This document shows, piece after piece, positions 8,124-17,897 of a DNA stretch of 64,000 nucleotides. The first letter of the stretch is position 1. Every line of letters begins with the position of its first letter. The position numbers were made by a program, and so were the translations under genes. The notes under the pieces are model-generated. The model was not told where the DNA came from. It saw only the letters and a list, made by a program, of their open reading frames with translations, and did no database searches. The DNA is from an uncultured cyanobacterium (GTDB taxonomy: Bacteria > Cyanobacteriota > Cyanobacteriia > Cyanobacteriales > Geitlerinemataceae), in the NCBI GenBank assembly GCA_937899645.1, contig CALCCD010000005.1:62001-126000 (forward strand), in the 5' to 3' direction.

Positions 8124-11100
8124 ATGGCGACTTGTCTTACGCCCCGTCAAGTTCTGAGCCTCGCCCACCGCAAGCTGCCGATCGCCCGTGCGCGCTTCGA
8201 GACCTTCGGGAACGGCGTACGGGCTCTGGTGGCAGGCGTCTCGGCGAGACCAGATGAATCGGAAGAGCATTACAAAGGTCTGCTCTCCACGTTTTTGACC
8301 GAGACGTTTTACCCGGCCTCGCGGGCGGGGGACGATCTGGGTGAGGTCTGGGCAATTAATACGAGCGATCGCACCGACCTAGCGATCGAGCGGCGTGTCA
8401 AGAACGGCAAAGCAGCAGTAGGCGAACTCAATGTTTTATTCGAGCTTAAAAAGCCGGACAACGCAGCGGAGATGCCCGAGCGCGATCGCCTCAATTCTAA
8501 AGCCTTTCAGCAGCTTCTCTACTACTTTTTACAGAAGCGACTGACGCAGAGAAAAACGCGGATTCGTAGCCTAATTATCACGAATATATACGAGTGGTTC
8601 GTGTTCGACGCACGGGCGATCGAGACGCTGTTTCTCGGCGATCGCCAGCTCGTGCGAGACTTCAAAGACTTTGAGGCGGGTCGCCTGAGCTATGGAAAAA
8701 CCGACGACTTTTACAAGCAGGCAGCAGCAGGAGCGATCGCGCGAAATGAGGAACGGCTGGAGTTCGCCTACTTCGATCTGCGCGATGCTGTGGCGATGCT
8801 CGACTCTGGCAAGGAAGCCGATCGGAACAAGCTGAGCGCACTCTACAAACTCTTCGCGCCAGAACACCTCGCGGGCCTGCCGTTCGTCAATGACAGCAAC
8901 ACCCTCGACCGAGGATTTTATACAGAACTACTCCATATTCTCGGCTTAACCGAGCGCAAGCAGGGCAACACCAAGACGATCCAGCGACAGTCGAAAAACA
9001 AGCGCGATCGCGGCTCGCTGCTCGAAAACGCGATGCGACAGGTCGAGCGGCTGGGCAAGCTGAAATGTCTGAGCGACCCAACGCAGTACGGCGACACCAA
9101 AAGCGAGCGGCTGTTCAACGTCGCGCTGGAGCTGGCGATCGTCTGGATAAACCGAATCCTATTTCTAAAGCTCCTAGAGGCTCAGCTTCTGGCCTATCAC
9201 GGCGACGATCCCCGCTACCGGTTTTTGAGCCTGGATAAAGTCACAGACTATGACGAAGTGAGCGCCCTGTTTTTTCACGTGTTGGCGCTGCGGTCAGAAG
9301 AGCGCGACGAAACCGTCGAAAAGTGGGCGGCGGTTCCTTATCTCAATAGCTCGCTATTTGAGACGACCGAGCTGGAGCTACGTACGATCGCGATCGGCTC
9401 GTTGCGGGACTCGCTGACGATGCGCGTCTTCGATCGTACGATTTTGCGCGACCCGAACGACCCGCGAAAAAAACAGACAGGCGCAATCGCGACGCTGGAA
9501 TACCTGTTGCGCTTTTTGGATGCGTACGACTTCAGCAGCGCTGGAGACGGCGAAATCCGCACCGAGAGCAAGACGCTCATTAGTGCGTCAGTGCTGGGTT
9601 TAGTGTTTGAAAAAATCAACGGCTATCGTGACGGAGCCTTTTTTACACCCGGTTACGTAACGATGTATATCTGCCGGGAAACGCTACGCCAAGCCACTGT
9701 CGAAAAATTCAATGCGGCGAAAGGCTGGACTTGCCGAACTTTAGACGATATATACGACAAAATTGAAGACAAGCAGGAAGCAAACGCAATCTTCAACGGG
9801 CTGAAAATCTGCGACCCGTCCGTCGGTTCGGGACACTTTCTGGTCTCGGCACTAAATGAAGCGATCGCCATCAAAAGCGAGCTGAAAATCTTGCTCGACG
9901 CCGACGGTAAGACCCTGCGAGACTACCGCGTACGGGTCGAGAACGACGAGCTGGTGGTGACGGACGACGACGGCAGCTTATTTCAATACCGGCCGAGAGG
10001 CGAAGAAAGTACGCGGGTGCAGAAAGCACTCTTTGAGGAAAAGCGGCGACTCATCGAAAACTGTCTGTTTGGGGTCGATATCAACGCCAACTCGGTGTCG
10101 ATCTGTCGGCTGCGGCTCTGGATCGAGCTACTAAAGAATGCCTACTATCGAGACGAGGCCCTAACGCAGCTCGAAACGCTGCCGAATATCGACATCAATA
10201 TCAAACAAGGAAATTCGGTTATTTCACGCTATGACATCGAGCTAGATCTAGAGCCGCTGTTGCAGAGAACGGGCTACACGATCGAGCAGTATCGCCAAGC
10301 GATCGCGAGCTACTACCAAGAGAATTCGCGGGATGAGAAAGATGCGCTGCGAGGATTTATTGCAAAGCTAAAGCAAGATCTAGAGACAGAAATCTCGGCA
10401 GAAAGCGATCTCGTAAAACAGCGAGCGGCGAAGCAAAAGGAATATCAAGACTCGCGGCTGGAAATCATCGTTAAGACGGGTGACGAGGCGCGAGATGCAA
10501 AAGACCGAGAGAAGCGCGTCAAACGTGAGGACAAGCTACGGGAAGCGATCGCGGCACTAACGGCAAAGATCGAAGATTTCAAGAGTGGTGCGGCCTACCG
10601 TCAGGCGATGGAGTGGCGTTTTGAGTTTCCGGAGGTACTCGATCTGGAAACGGGAGCGTTTATCGGGTTCGATGCGATCGTTGGCAATCCGCCGTACGTG
10701 CGTCAGGAACAAATCAAGACACTAAAGCCTCAGCTTGCAGAGCGTTTTTCGACCTATGCAGGCAAGGCAGATTTGTTCGTATATTTCTACGATCTGGGTT
10801 TAAGCTTGCTGAAGCCGGGTGGATATCTGACATACATTTCGTCGAATAAATATTTTCGAGCGGGATACGGCAAAAAGCTACGCGCGCTGCTGGCGAAGGA
10901 GACGACGATCGCGAGCCTTGTTGACTTCGGCGACTACCAAGTGTTTGAAGAAGCCACGGCCTACCCGAGCATTATTGCGCTACGAAAAACAAAGCCGGTG
11001 GATACGTCGCAAACTGAGATAAACGCGCTGGTGTGGGATGCGTCGCGCACGCAGGACGTTACTCAGTTTCCAGAGGTTCTGGCGTCGGCGGGTTTGGCGG

Positions 11101-11993
11101 TGCGTCAGTCAGATTTGACGCCGGATGGCTGGCGTCTGGAGTCGCGAGCGGTGTTGGATTTGCTGGCGAAGTTACGGCAAGCCGGGACACCGCTGGGCAA
11201 TTTTATTGAAGGGCAACTCTATCGTGGGATCCTAACAGGACTTAATGACGCATTTGTCATCGAGCGTGAGACACGCGATCGATTGATTGCTGAAGACTCG
11301 CGCTCGGCTGAGTTACTCAAGCCATTTTTGCGGGGAAAAGATGTAAAACGCTGGTCGGTACAGTTCGCAGACCAATATTTGATCGAAATTAAATCTTCGG
11401 AAAACGCAGACCATCCCTGGAGCGACAAGAGTAGTCGAGAAGCAGAAAAAATATTCAAGCAGAACTATCCAGCTATTTGGAAGTTTATGAATCGATACCG
11501 CGAGCGTCTAATCGAGCGATACGATAAGGGCCGGTACTTCTGGGAGTTGCGGTCTTGCAAATACTGGAATGACTTTCTTACAGGTGGAGTTGTTTATCCA
11601 GATATTGCCGTAAGTAATAGCTTTGCGGTCACATCTGAGTCAATTTTGGACTGCACGCTGTTTTTTATCCCGACAAGTTCGCCAATGTTCGTTCTGGGAT
11701 GTCTGAATTCTTCAGTGAATAACTTTTTCTTCCCTCAAGTTTGTCCGACGATTCGCGGCGGTTTCAGGCGGTTTAAGTCAATTTACGTCAAGCAAATTCC
11801 GATTCCCGACCCAAAAAAAAGCCCCATACACACCGAGCAGATCGAAAATCTCGTGGCGAAAATCCTCGATCGCAAGCAGGCCGATCCGGCTGCCGACATG
11901 TCCGACCTCGAGGGCGAGATCGATCGCCACCTTTACCAGCTCTACGACCTGACCGCCGACGAAATCGCACTCGTGGAAGCCGCCACCAACTGA
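8124..11993 (+). CDS. Type IIG restriction-modification enzyme (fused nuclease-methyltransferase)
   Basis: 1289 residues. N-terminus: a PD-(D/E)xK-like nuclease with D85 and E107-L-K109 (TDLAI...FELKKP). Middle: an N6-adenine methyltransferase with SAM motif DPSVGSGHF (564-572) and catalytic NPPY (855-858). Between these two motifs is a charged coiled-coil insert (about 735-830). C-terminus: a TaqI-like target-recognition region and a tail ([15 protein letters not shown]) typical of this class. One polypeptide should thus both methylate and cut its site. Specificity cannot be read from sequence. The 9.6-11.8 kb part is visibly more A/T-rich than neighbouring genes, consistent with acquisition. 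It ends 5 bases from the convergent metallopeptidase. Confidence 0.88.
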   Translation: MATCLTPRQVLSLAHRKLPIARARFETFGNGVRALVAGVSARPDESEEHYKGLLSTFLTETFYPASRAGDDLGEVWAINTSDRTDLAIERRVKNGKAAVGELNVLFELKKPDNAAEMPERDRLNSKAFQQLLYYFLQKRLTQRKTRIRSLIITNIYEWFVFDARAIETLFLGDRQLVRDFKDFEAGRLSYGKTDDFYKQAAAGAIARNEERLEFAYFDLRDAVAMLDSGKEADRNKLSALYKLFAPEHLAGLPFVNDSNTLDRGFYTELLHILGLTERKQGNTKTIQRQSKNKRDRGSLLENAMRQVERLGKLKCLSDPTQYGDTKSERLFNVALELAIVWINRILFLKLLEAQLLAYHGDDPRYRFLSLDKVTDYDEVSALFFHVLALRSEERDETVEKWAAVPYLNSSLFETTELELRTIAIGSLRDSLTMRVFDRTILRDPNDPRKKQTGAIATLEYLLRFLDAYDFSSAGDGEIRTESKTLISASVLGLVFEKINGYRDGAFFTPGYVTMYICRETLRQATVEKFNAAKGWTCRTLDDIYDKIEDKQEANAIFNGLKICDPSVGSGHFLVSALNEAIAIKSELKILLDADGKTLRDYRVRVENDELVVTDDDGSLFQYRPRGEESTRVQKALFEEKRRLIENCLFGVDINANSVSICRLRLWIELLKNAYYRDEALTQLETLPNIDINIKQGNSVISRYDIELDLEPLLQRTGYTIEQYRQAIASYYQENSRDEKDALRGFIAKLKQDLETEISAESDLVKQRAAKQKEYQDSRLEIIVKTGDEARDAKDREKRVKREDKLREAIAALTAKIEDFKSGAAYRQAMEWRFEFPEVLDLETGAFIGFDAIVGNPPYVRQEQIKTLKPQLAERFSTYAGKADLFVYFYDLGLSLLKPGGYLTYISSNKYFRAGYGKKLRALLAKETTIASLVDFGDYQVFEEATAYPSIIALRKTKPVDTSQTEINALVWDASRTQDVTQFPEVLASAGLAVRQSDLTPDGWRLESRAVLDLLAKLRQAGTPLGNFIEGQLYRGILTGLNDAFVIERETRDRLIAEDSRSAELLKPFLRGKDVKRWSVQFADQYLIEIKSSENADHPWSDKSSREAEKIFKQNYPAIWKFMNRYRERLIERYDKGRYFWELRSCKYWNDFLTGGVVYPDIAVSNSFAVTSESILDCTLFFIPTSSPMFVLGCLNSSVNNFFFPQVCPTIRGGFRRFKSIYVKQIPIPDPKKSPIHTEQIENLVAKILDRKQADPAADMSDLEGEIDRHLYQLYDLTADEIALVEAATN

Positions 11994-11998
11994 GCCCG

Positions 11999-12718
11999 CT
12001 ATGCCGCCTGCGCGATGCGATCGAGTTCGGCTTCGACTTGCCGCCAATCTGGGAAGAAGCGATCGAGCAGGCCGTGGAAGCGATCGTTGTGCAGCCGCTC
12101 CAGCAGGTGCGTCATTTCGTGGACGACGACGTATTCCAGGCTGCGGGGCGGCAGGCGAATCAGCTCCAGATTGAGCCAGATGCGCCGCGCCTGAATATTG
12201 CAGGTTCCCCACTTGGTTTTCATGCGCTTGATGCGGGCTTCGCGCACCGAGACGCCCATCACCGGTTCCCAGCGCTCGACCAGCGGCGGCAGCAGGGCCT
12301 TGAGCTGTTGGCGATACCAGGCGTAGAGCAGGCGCTCGCGATCGGCGGCGGTGGCGTCGGGCCGGACGTGGAGGCAGATGCTGGCATCTTCTAGCTCGAC
12401 GCGCTCTGGGCCGATGGTTGCGCGAAGATCGAGCTGGTACGGCTGGCCGCGATAGTGGTGGGTTTCGCCGCGAACGTACTGGCGCGGTGCGGGGCGCGCT
12501 CGATCGCGAATCTTGGCGCGCTGGCGTTCGATCCAGGGCAGCTTCGAGGTGGCAAATTCGCGCAGCAGCTCGAGATCGTAGCGATCGGGCGCGCCGATCC
12601 GTACCCGACCGTCGGGCGGCGAGACTCGCAGGCTGATATTTTTGACGGCTTTGCGCTGGACTTCAATGGCAATGCCGCCCACGTCGAGGTGCTCGACTCG
12701 CAGGATGGAACGTGACAT
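11999..12718 (-). CDS. YgjP-like M48-type metallopeptidase
   Basis: 239 residues. The zinc motif HEMTHLLE (HExxH) lies in VVHEMTHLLERLHNDRFHGLLDRFFPDW, with the downstream histidine-bearing stretch typical of YgjP/SprT-related proteins (DUF45). RMKTKWGTCN upstream is a family signature. This family is often encoded beside restriction-modification genes, and here it converges on a type IIG enzyme with only 5 bases between stop codons. Substrate unknown. Cytosolic; no signal peptide. It is preceded by a short divergent region shared with the zinc-ribbon gene. Confidence 0.85.
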   Translation of the reverse strand: MSRSILRVEHLDVGGIAIEVQRKAVKNISLRVSPPDGRVRIGAPDRYDLELLREFATSKLPWIERQRAKIRDRARPAPRQYVRGETHHYRGQPYQLDLRATIGPERVELEDASICLHVRPDATAADRERLLYAWYRQQLKALLPPLVERWEPVMGVSVREARIKRMKTKWGTCNIQARRIWLNLELIRLPPRSLEYVVVHEMTHLLERLHNDRFHGLLDRFFPDWRQVEAELDRIAQAA

Positions 12719-12830
12719 GCGCGCTGGTTGAAAAGAGCGAAAATACGGGCTGTGATAACGATAGCGCTATAACAGAAGGATGCAGGCTCGCTCTGCCTGC
12801 CGTTGTCGATCGCCACCGAGGGGTCTGCCT

Positions 12831-13109
12831 ATGGATGCTTTTTCGCAGACGCCTCCCGACTGGACGGAAGCGGCGACCCACGCGTTCGGGTTTATCTGTC
12901 CCTGCTGCGGGGCGAGCAGCCGCGAGGCAGAGCGGGTCTGGCTCAATCGCCGTTCGCCGGTGTACGGCTCCGACAGCCGCCGTAAGTATCAAGAGTTTTA
13001 CCACTGCAAATGCGGCAGCGCTTGGTGGGCCTGGAGCACCGATCGCCCGACCCCGCCGGGGGCGCGCGCCGATACGCCCTATCCCGATTCGCCCCACTCA
13101 GAGCTGTAG
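12831..13109 (+). CDS. Small zinc-ribbon protein
   Basis: 92 residues from ATG 12831. Two cysteine pairs, CPCC near residue 21 and CKCG near residue 60, form a likely zinc ribbon; the tail is proline-rich and acidic. I do not recognise a named family. The open frame can be extended to 12780, but the extra residues are unlike the rest. The gene is divergent from the metallopeptidase and precedes the GH10-like gene by 150 bases. Confidence 0.6.
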   Translation: MDAFSQTPPDWTEAATHAFGFICPCCGASSREAERVWLNRRSPVYGSDSRRKYQEFYHCKCGSAWWAWSTDRPTPPGARADTPYPDSPHSEL

Positions 13110-13258
13110 ATCGCGATCGATAGTACGGGGCTGTTTTTATGGTGTTTGAATTTGGGCTGAGGGGGCGATCGCGACGGGCTGGCCGGGACGATTTCCGGTG
13201 CGAGCGTACGGCTAGCGGACAGTTTCGCGGACGGCCCGATAAACGGCGTAGCGGATGG

Positions 13259-14728
13259 ATGGCGATCGCCGTGACGTTGACGCTGGGCGCGATCGCGGCG
13301 GTGGCGGCTCCTCCTGCGGTGGCCCAGTCCCAGCTTTCTTGCCAGGCCGATCCTGCCGAAGCGCGCCAGAAAGAGACTTTGCGGCAGGCGATCGTCGCCG
13401 GGGATGCAAGCGTTGTGGCGGACTACCAAAACCTGGTACGCAAGCACGCCCGCGAACAGGCCGAGTGTCGCCAAGGTTCCTGGCCGCGCGATCGTGCCAT
13501 TTGGCTGAACCTGTATCGCTGTGATGCCAACTTCGGCGAGATCGACGCGCTGTTCGATCGCATCGCCAACGACGGCTACAGCCAGGTGTATCTGGCGACG
13601 CTGGCTAACGGGCAGGTGCTACTGCCGGGAGACGACAACCCGACGCCCTGGCCGTCCGTAGCGCGATCGCCTGCAACTGAGTCGATCGACCTGCTGGCCA
13701 ACGCCATTACCGCCGGTCGGGCGCGGGGCATCGAAGTTCACGCCTGGATGTTCGCGCTGAATTTCGGGTACGCCTACAGTCAGCGCGAAGACCGGCAGCA
13801 GGCTCTGGCGCGCAACGGACGCGGCCAAACGTCGCTCGATCGCGCCGTGGCCGACACTAACGCCGCCGACGGAATTTTTGTCGATCCCTACAGCCCGACG
13901 GTTCGCCGCGACTACTACACGCTGCTCGAAGCCGTGCTCGATCGCGACCCGACCGGCGTGGTGTTCGACTATATTCGCTACCCGCGCCTGAGCGGCGCGG
14001 ACTCGGTGGCCGACGAGGTGCGCGACCTGTGGGTCTACGGCCCGGCCTCGCGGGCAGCGCTGCTCGATCGCGCCGACAACCCGACCCGGCGATCGCAGCT
14101 CGAGACCTATCTCGACACCGGACGCGCGCCGGTCATCACCGTAACGCCGCCGCCGCAACCCAAGCCCGAGGAAGACGATGCCGCCGTCCGTCCGGCTCCC
14201 GCTCCGACGCCGACCCCAGCGCCCCAGACGATTTCGCTACGCGACGAGTTCTGGGAGTTCAGCACCGACTTCGCCGCGCAGGGCGTGGTGGACTTTCTCG
14301 ACTACGTCGCCGCGCCGGTTCGGGCCGAGCGCCGGGACGTGGGGGCGGCGTTCTTTCCGCGCGGCAACCGGGCGATCGGGCGCGGCTTCGACTCGCGCTT
14401 GCAGCGATGGGATGACTTCTCTAGCAGCATCGTTTGGCATCCGATGCTCTACGGCGGCTGCAACGGCACGGACTGCATCCTCGACGATCTCGATCGCGTT
14501 TTGGCCGCTGCCCCCCGAGGCGCGACGGTGATTCCGGCGCTGGCGGGAGCCTGGAGCGAAACCAGCCAGGGCCGCCACCCGCCGCTGGAGCTACAAATGC
14601 AGGCGATCGCCAGTCGAGCACGTTCTGGAAGTCGAGGGGCGAATGTCAATATCGACGCGGTCAGCCACTTTTCGTTTGGCTGGCAAAATCCCGAGCTGGA
14701 ACGCCAGCGCCAGTTCTGTCAGCTTTAG
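13259..14728 (+). CDS. Family-10-like glycoside hydrolase domain protein, exported
   Basis: 489 residues from ATG 13259, chosen because it begins a clean signal peptide (hydrophobic stretch ending AVAQ); the open frame runs back to 13139 with an arginine-rich extension. The mature part has the (beta/alpha) pattern of the GHL10/DUF187 group: RAIWLNLY, DALFDRIANDGYSQVYLATL, GIEVHAWMFALNFG, FVDPYSPTVRRDYYTLL and GVVFDYIRYPR. A proline-rich spacer with repeated P-A-P-T splits the catalytic region from the C-terminal part. Likely periplasmic or surface-located; the substrate could be cell-wall or sheath glycan, which is inference. Confidence 0.72.
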   Translation: MAIAVTLTLGAIAAVAAPPAVAQSQLSCQADPAEARQKETLRQAIVAGDASVVADYQNLVRKHAREQAECRQGSWPRDRAIWLNLYRCDANFGEIDALFDRIANDGYSQVYLATLANGQVLLPGDDNPTPWPSVARSPATESIDLLANAITAGRARGIEVHAWMFALNFGYAYSQREDRQQALARNGRGQTSLDRAVADTNAADGIFVDPYSPTVRRDYYTLLEAVLDRDPTGVVFDYIRYPRLSGADSVADEVRDLWVYGPASRAALLDRADNPTRRSQLETYLDTGRAPVITVTPPPQPKPEEDDAAVRPAPAPTPTPAPQTISLRDEFWEFSTDFAAQGVVDFLDYVAAPVRAERRDVGAAFFPRGNRAIGRGFDSRLQRWDDFSSSIVWHPMLYGGCNGTDCILDDLDRVLAAAPRGATVIPALAGAWSETSQGRHPPLELQMQAIASRARSGSRGANVNIDAVSHFSFGWQNPELERQRQFCQL

Positions 14729-14870
14729 GTTTTGCGCTTCCATTCCAAAAAACGGGTTTCTTCGGTTCGGTCGCAGTTTGCACGAGCGACTCCTCGCAGC
14801 CCGCTTTTTCTGCGGCTGGAAAGCGGTATCGTAACCCCACGCGCATCCAGTCTCGATCGCCCATACCGCC

Positions 14871-15305
14871 ATGAGCAGCTTTCCAAAACTCACGATCGTT
14901 GCCGTCGGAAAAGTCAAAAAAGGCTGGGTTCGCGACGGCATTGCCATGTACCAAAAGCGCCTGCCCGAAGTCGCGATCGTCGAACTTAAAGACAGCAACC
15001 CCACCAAAGAGGGCGAACAGATCCTCGGTCGCCTAAAGCCCAACGATCGTCCGATCGCGCTGACCGAAGACGGCAAAACCTTCGACTCCGTCGCCTTTGC
15101 CAATTGGCTGGCGCGGGCCGAGTCAAACCGGCTGGTGTTCGCGATCGGCAGCGCTGAGGGCATCAGCCCCGCCGTCCGAGACGCCGCCGAAATGCGCCTG
15201 AGTCTCTCGCCGATGACCTTTCCCCATGAGGTCGCGCGCCTGCTGCTGTTCGAGCAGCTCTACCGCGCCAAAAATATCCTCCAGGGTGGCAGCTATCACA
15301 ATTGA
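14871..15305 (+). CDS. rlmH: 23S rRNA pseudouridine-1915 N3-methyltransferase
   Basis: 144 residues, normal RlmH (YbeA/SPOUT) length. KLTIVAVGKVKKGW starts the fold; FAIGSAEG and LSLSPMTFPHEVARLLLFEQLYRA form the knotted SAM site, and the C-terminal GGSYHN is the conserved end. It methylates pseudouridine 1915 in helix 69 of 23S rRNA on assembled 70S ribosomes. It is followed by a repeat-filled intergenic region. Confidence 0.97.
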   Translation: MSSFPKLTIVAVGKVKKGWVRDGIAMYQKRLPEVAIVELKDSNPTKEGEQILGRLKPNDRPIALTEDGKTFDSVAFANWLARAESNRLVFAIGSAEGISPAVRDAAEMRLSLSPMTFPHEVARLLLFEQLYRAKNILQGGSYHN

Positions 15306-15800
15306 CATCCGCAACTTGCCAACGTGAATCTGCCAACGCGATCGAGGCGCGATCGACGCAGGGCAAACGCATACTCGCAATTTGCAAGCTCAAAACCAGT
15401 CAATCGAAGGCTGAGCTTGTCGTTCGCGTTAGCGTCGGCTTCGCCGATATAGCAATCATCGATTGGGTTGAGACACCGAGTACTGGAGACCGCGTTTCGA
15501 CTCCGCTCAACGCTCATTGAGTTTTTTTGCGAATGTCCTAAGCAAATTGAGTTTTGCTATGGCCTGGGTGTCGTCGCGAAAAGTGACCGCACTATTCGCT
15601 TCGCGAAGGCTACGCCAATGACTACGCTTGGTGACTGAGCCCAGTCGTTGGCGTAGCCTCTGCGAAGCAGATAGCCCAGTGCTCGAAGTATTCTTTTGGG
15701 TCATCAAAAATTAGTATGCGCTTGCACTGGATCGGCCGCCCATTTGTAATGTGAGTGATAATGCGATCGGCTAACTTCGCAACACTCGCATCCCTCCGCC
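15306..15800. other. Repeat-bearing intergenic region
   Basis: About 495 bases with no supported gene. It holds a partial repeat near 15405-15450 and a longer hairpin repeat at 15560-15715. Short open frames here are translations of repeat sequence, which reappears at 20813-20975. Confidence 0.7.
15560..15715. repeat. Dispersed hairpin repeat, copy 1
   Basis: The core 15599-15669 is a long imperfect palindrome: GCTTCGC-AGGCTACGCCAA on the left pairs with TTGGCGTAGCCT-GCGAAGC on the right, around a loop of about 20 bases. Flanks read GTCGCGAAAAGTG before and AGTGCTCGAA...ATTAGTATGC after. The same order of blocks recurs at 20813-20975; partial copies occur at 37480-37560 and 39521-39600. Confidence 0.8.
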
Positions 15801-16295
15801 ATGTTCGGCTCGTTCCAACAAAGCCAGATCCGTATCGAAATTTCTGCCAGCGCCGCCGACTTGGCCGACGCCCTGCTCTATACCGATCGCCTCAAGCAGT
15901 GGCTCTGGCCGCAGTCGTTCTCCGACGCACCGGAAAAGCTAGTCGCCGGAACTCGCTTCACCAGCCAGTTCGGCCCGATCTCGCTCAAACACTACGTCGA
16001 TCTGTCGGTAGACAACCGGCTGCGGGTGCTGCTCGCCGAGAGCATCGACGGCTACCACGAGTGGTATTGGGGCGACGGCTGGGTGCAGTCGCGTCTGGAA
16101 GGCGTCTCGCTGCTGCCGCTGAAGCTGGTGCAGTCCACGAGCCTGATGCGCTTGCGCGACTTTGTCAGCGACGATGGTTCCGATTCGGACGACAGCGAGC
16201 CGACCGATAAGCCCGACGCCAAAAAAGACCCCGATGGGGACGCCGAGCCGGAGAAACCTGAGAAAGCAGAGGGCGAGCCGACGGACGCGGACTAA
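15801..16295 (+). CDS. SRPBCC-like protein with acidic tail
   Basis: 164 residues. The first 120 residues read like a START/SRPBCC ligand-binding fold (IRIEISASAADLADALLY, LKQWLWPQSF, TSQFGPISLKHYVDL, a Trp-rich YHEWYWGDGWVQSRLEG strand). The last 45 residues are almost entirely Asp, Glu, Lys and Pro and should be disordered. Function unknown. A 10-bp tandem array follows 16 bases after the stop codon. Confidence 0.6.
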   Translation: MFGSFQQSQIRIEISASAADLADALLYTDRLKQWLWPQSFSDAPEKLVAGTRFTSQFGPISLKHYVDLSVDNRLRVLLAESIDGYHEWYWGDGWVQSRLEGVSLLPLKLVQSTSLMRLRDFVSDDGSDSDDSEPTDKPDAKKDPDGDAEPEKPEKAEGEPTDAD

Positions 16296-16311
16296 TGCAA
16301 ATTGACGCGAT

Positions 16312-16381
16312 CGGGCTCAGTCGGACTTAGCCGGGTGTAGCCGGGTTTAGTCGAGTTCAATCGGATTCAGTCAAACTCAGC
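16312..16381. repeat. Tandem array, 10-bp period, seven units
   Basis: Seven consecutive degenerate units of consensus CGGGTTCAGT (for example CGGGCTCAGT, CGGACTTAGC, CGGGTTTAGT, CGGATTCAGT). The array lies between two convergent genes. Confidence 0.85.
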
Positions 16382-16400
16382 TGCCGAAGCACTCGTCGAT

Positions 16401-16721
16401 TTAGCGCCGCTGCGCGAGCAGGTCGCTGACCGCGTTGGCGATCGCGAACTCGCCGTAGAAGCTTTTTGTAAAGTCATACGACTGCATCTCGGTGACGATC
16501 GCGACCACGAGAGACCCCAGGTCGTCTTCGCCCTCGAGGCGCTGGCGCAGGTATATACTCGTGGCCCGTTCGGCAATGTCGGCGTTGACCGCTTCGGGTA
16601 GATATTCGTCATCGAGCCAGTTGTGGAGGGCCGTTTGCAGCCACTGGCGTTCCGTGTCGAGGTTACCGAGGGGAGGCAGCTCAATCGCGGGAATCGGCGG
16701 AATTTCGGGTCGTTCGGTCAT
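16401..16721 (-). CDS. Conserved hypothetical protein, 106 residues
   Basis: Soluble, acidic, alpha-helical product with a proline-rich start (ERPEIPPIPAIELPPLG) followed by ERQWLQTALHNWLDDEYLPEAVNADIAERATSIY and a C-terminal helix. No catalytic motif is visible. Its composition, clean frame and regular helical content support coding; I do not recognise the family. Confidence 0.55.
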   Translation of the reverse strand: MTERPEIPPIPAIELPPLGNLDTERQWLQTALHNWLDDEYLPEAVNADIAERATSIYLRQRLEGEDDLGSLVVAIVTEMQSYDFTKSFYGEFAIANAVSDLLAQRR

Positions 16722-17243
16722 GGCAGCTATGTTTCACGAGCGACGGCTCAAGATCGACTTGAGATCGACAACGCGGTGGGAGGGCGGCATGGCGTCAGCC
16801 CGAAACTTCGTCAGCTCGAACCTACGCCAACCCAAACCCCGCCCCAGTCGCCCGTCCGGATGAGTAGTGATGTTGCGTTGTTTTGCGCATTGTATCCCGA
16901 AGCTCCGTATCTCAAAGCCTCGTGTCCCGAAGCTCCGTGTTCCGAGTTCCCCACAGCTTCTCGGGGCTGCTGGAGCTGAGATAGGCCGCTGGTGAGAGAC
17001 GGCGGAAGATCGCGGCGGTACGTAACGATCGCGCAACGAAACGCAATCGAAAGATGGGTCGGCGTGCCAGCTTTTTTGTCAGGATCGGAGCGTACTGAGA
17101 CTCGGGCGAAATACGGGACTTGAGAAGTGCACCGAGACCCGAACTAGACCGCGACCGGGACTAAGGCGTGTCATCAATTCGCGCCAAAACCTTCATGGGG
17201 TAAGCGATTACACGCCCGCCCCAAAAAATATTGCCAGAGCGAC
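16722..17243. other. Intergenic region with short direct repeats and a MITE remnant
   Basis: No supported gene. Around 16892-16945 the block TCCCGAAGCTCCGT occurs twice about 30 bases apart. The right part carries a truncated family A MITE up to the aat start. Confidence 0.6.
17165..17235. mobile_element. Truncated family A MITE in front of aat
   Basis: GGCGTGTCATCAATT at the left end matches the terminal repeat of the 2006 copy, and ACGCCCGCCCCAAAAAATA matches its interior. The right half is missing; homology stops about 8 bases before the aat ATG, so the remnant supplies the leader of that gene. Confidence 0.65.
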
Positions 17244-17879
17244 ATGACGAGCGGTAGTGGACTTTTTGGGATGGATTACGACATTGCAGCGATCGTGCGC
17301 GGCTACGCCCAGGGCTATTTCCTAATGGCGAACGACGACGACCGCACCGTTGGCTGGTACAGCAGCCACGCCCGCGCGGTCGTCCCCCTCGACAATCGCT
17401 TCCGCTACCCCAAGTCCCTGCGCCGGGCGCTCAACCAGAACCGCTTCCAGGTGGCGATCGACCGCGACTTCGAGGCGACGATCGAAGGCTGCGCCGATCG
17501 CGACAGCACCTGGATTTGCGACGAACTCAAAGATATTTACAGAGCGCTGCACGCAGCAGGGTGGGCCCACAGCTTCGAGACCTGGCAAGGCGATCGGCTG
17601 GCGGGCGGCATCCTGGGGCTGTGCATCGGCGGGGCGTTTATCGGCGAATCGATGTTCTACCACATCCCTGAAGGCTCGAAGGTGGCGATGGTCAAGCTCG
17701 TCGAACACCTGCGCGATCGCGGCTTTACCCTCTTCGATGCCCAGCTCCAGAACCCCCACCTAGAAAGATTTGGCGCGCATACGATCGAAGCGGACGAGTA
17801 CGATCGCCGCCTGCGCGAAGCCGTTGCGCTCCAGCGATCGTTCGCTTACCACAAGCTCTCCGACCACCAGTCCGCCTGA
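17244..17879 (+). CDS. aat: Leucyl/phenylalanyl-tRNA-protein transferase
   Basis: 211 residues. Aat transfers Leu or Phe from tRNA to N-terminal Lys or Arg of proteins, creating an N-degron. Family motifs are present: YAQGYFLMA, VGWYSSHARAVVPLD, the GWAHSFETW block, LAGGILGLCIGGAFIGESMFY, and the C-terminal FTLFDAQLQNPHLERFGA. An in-frame ATG at 17271 is an alternative start; the first nine residues are not conserved in the family as I know it. The upstream region is a MITE remnant. The matching adaptor ClpS is encoded at 51676. Confidence 0.95.
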   Translation: MTSGSGLFGMDYDIAAIVRGYAQGYFLMANDDDRTVGWYSSHARAVVPLDNRFRYPKSLRRALNQNRFQVAIDRDFEATIEGCADRDSTWICDELKDIYRALHAAGWAHSFETWQGDRLAGGILGLCIGGAFIGESMFYHIPEGSKVAMVKLVEHLRDRGFTLFDAQLQNPHLERFGAHTIEADEYDRRLREAVALQRSFAYHKLSDHQSA

Positions 17880-17897
17880 GCGCGACCTCAGTTGGCG

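Noticed and set aside
15507-15707. 66-codon ORF with RSLREANSA...TFRD, echoed at 20731-20970
   Set aside because: The similarity between the two is explained by the dispersed DNA repeat; neither has a ribosome binding site.
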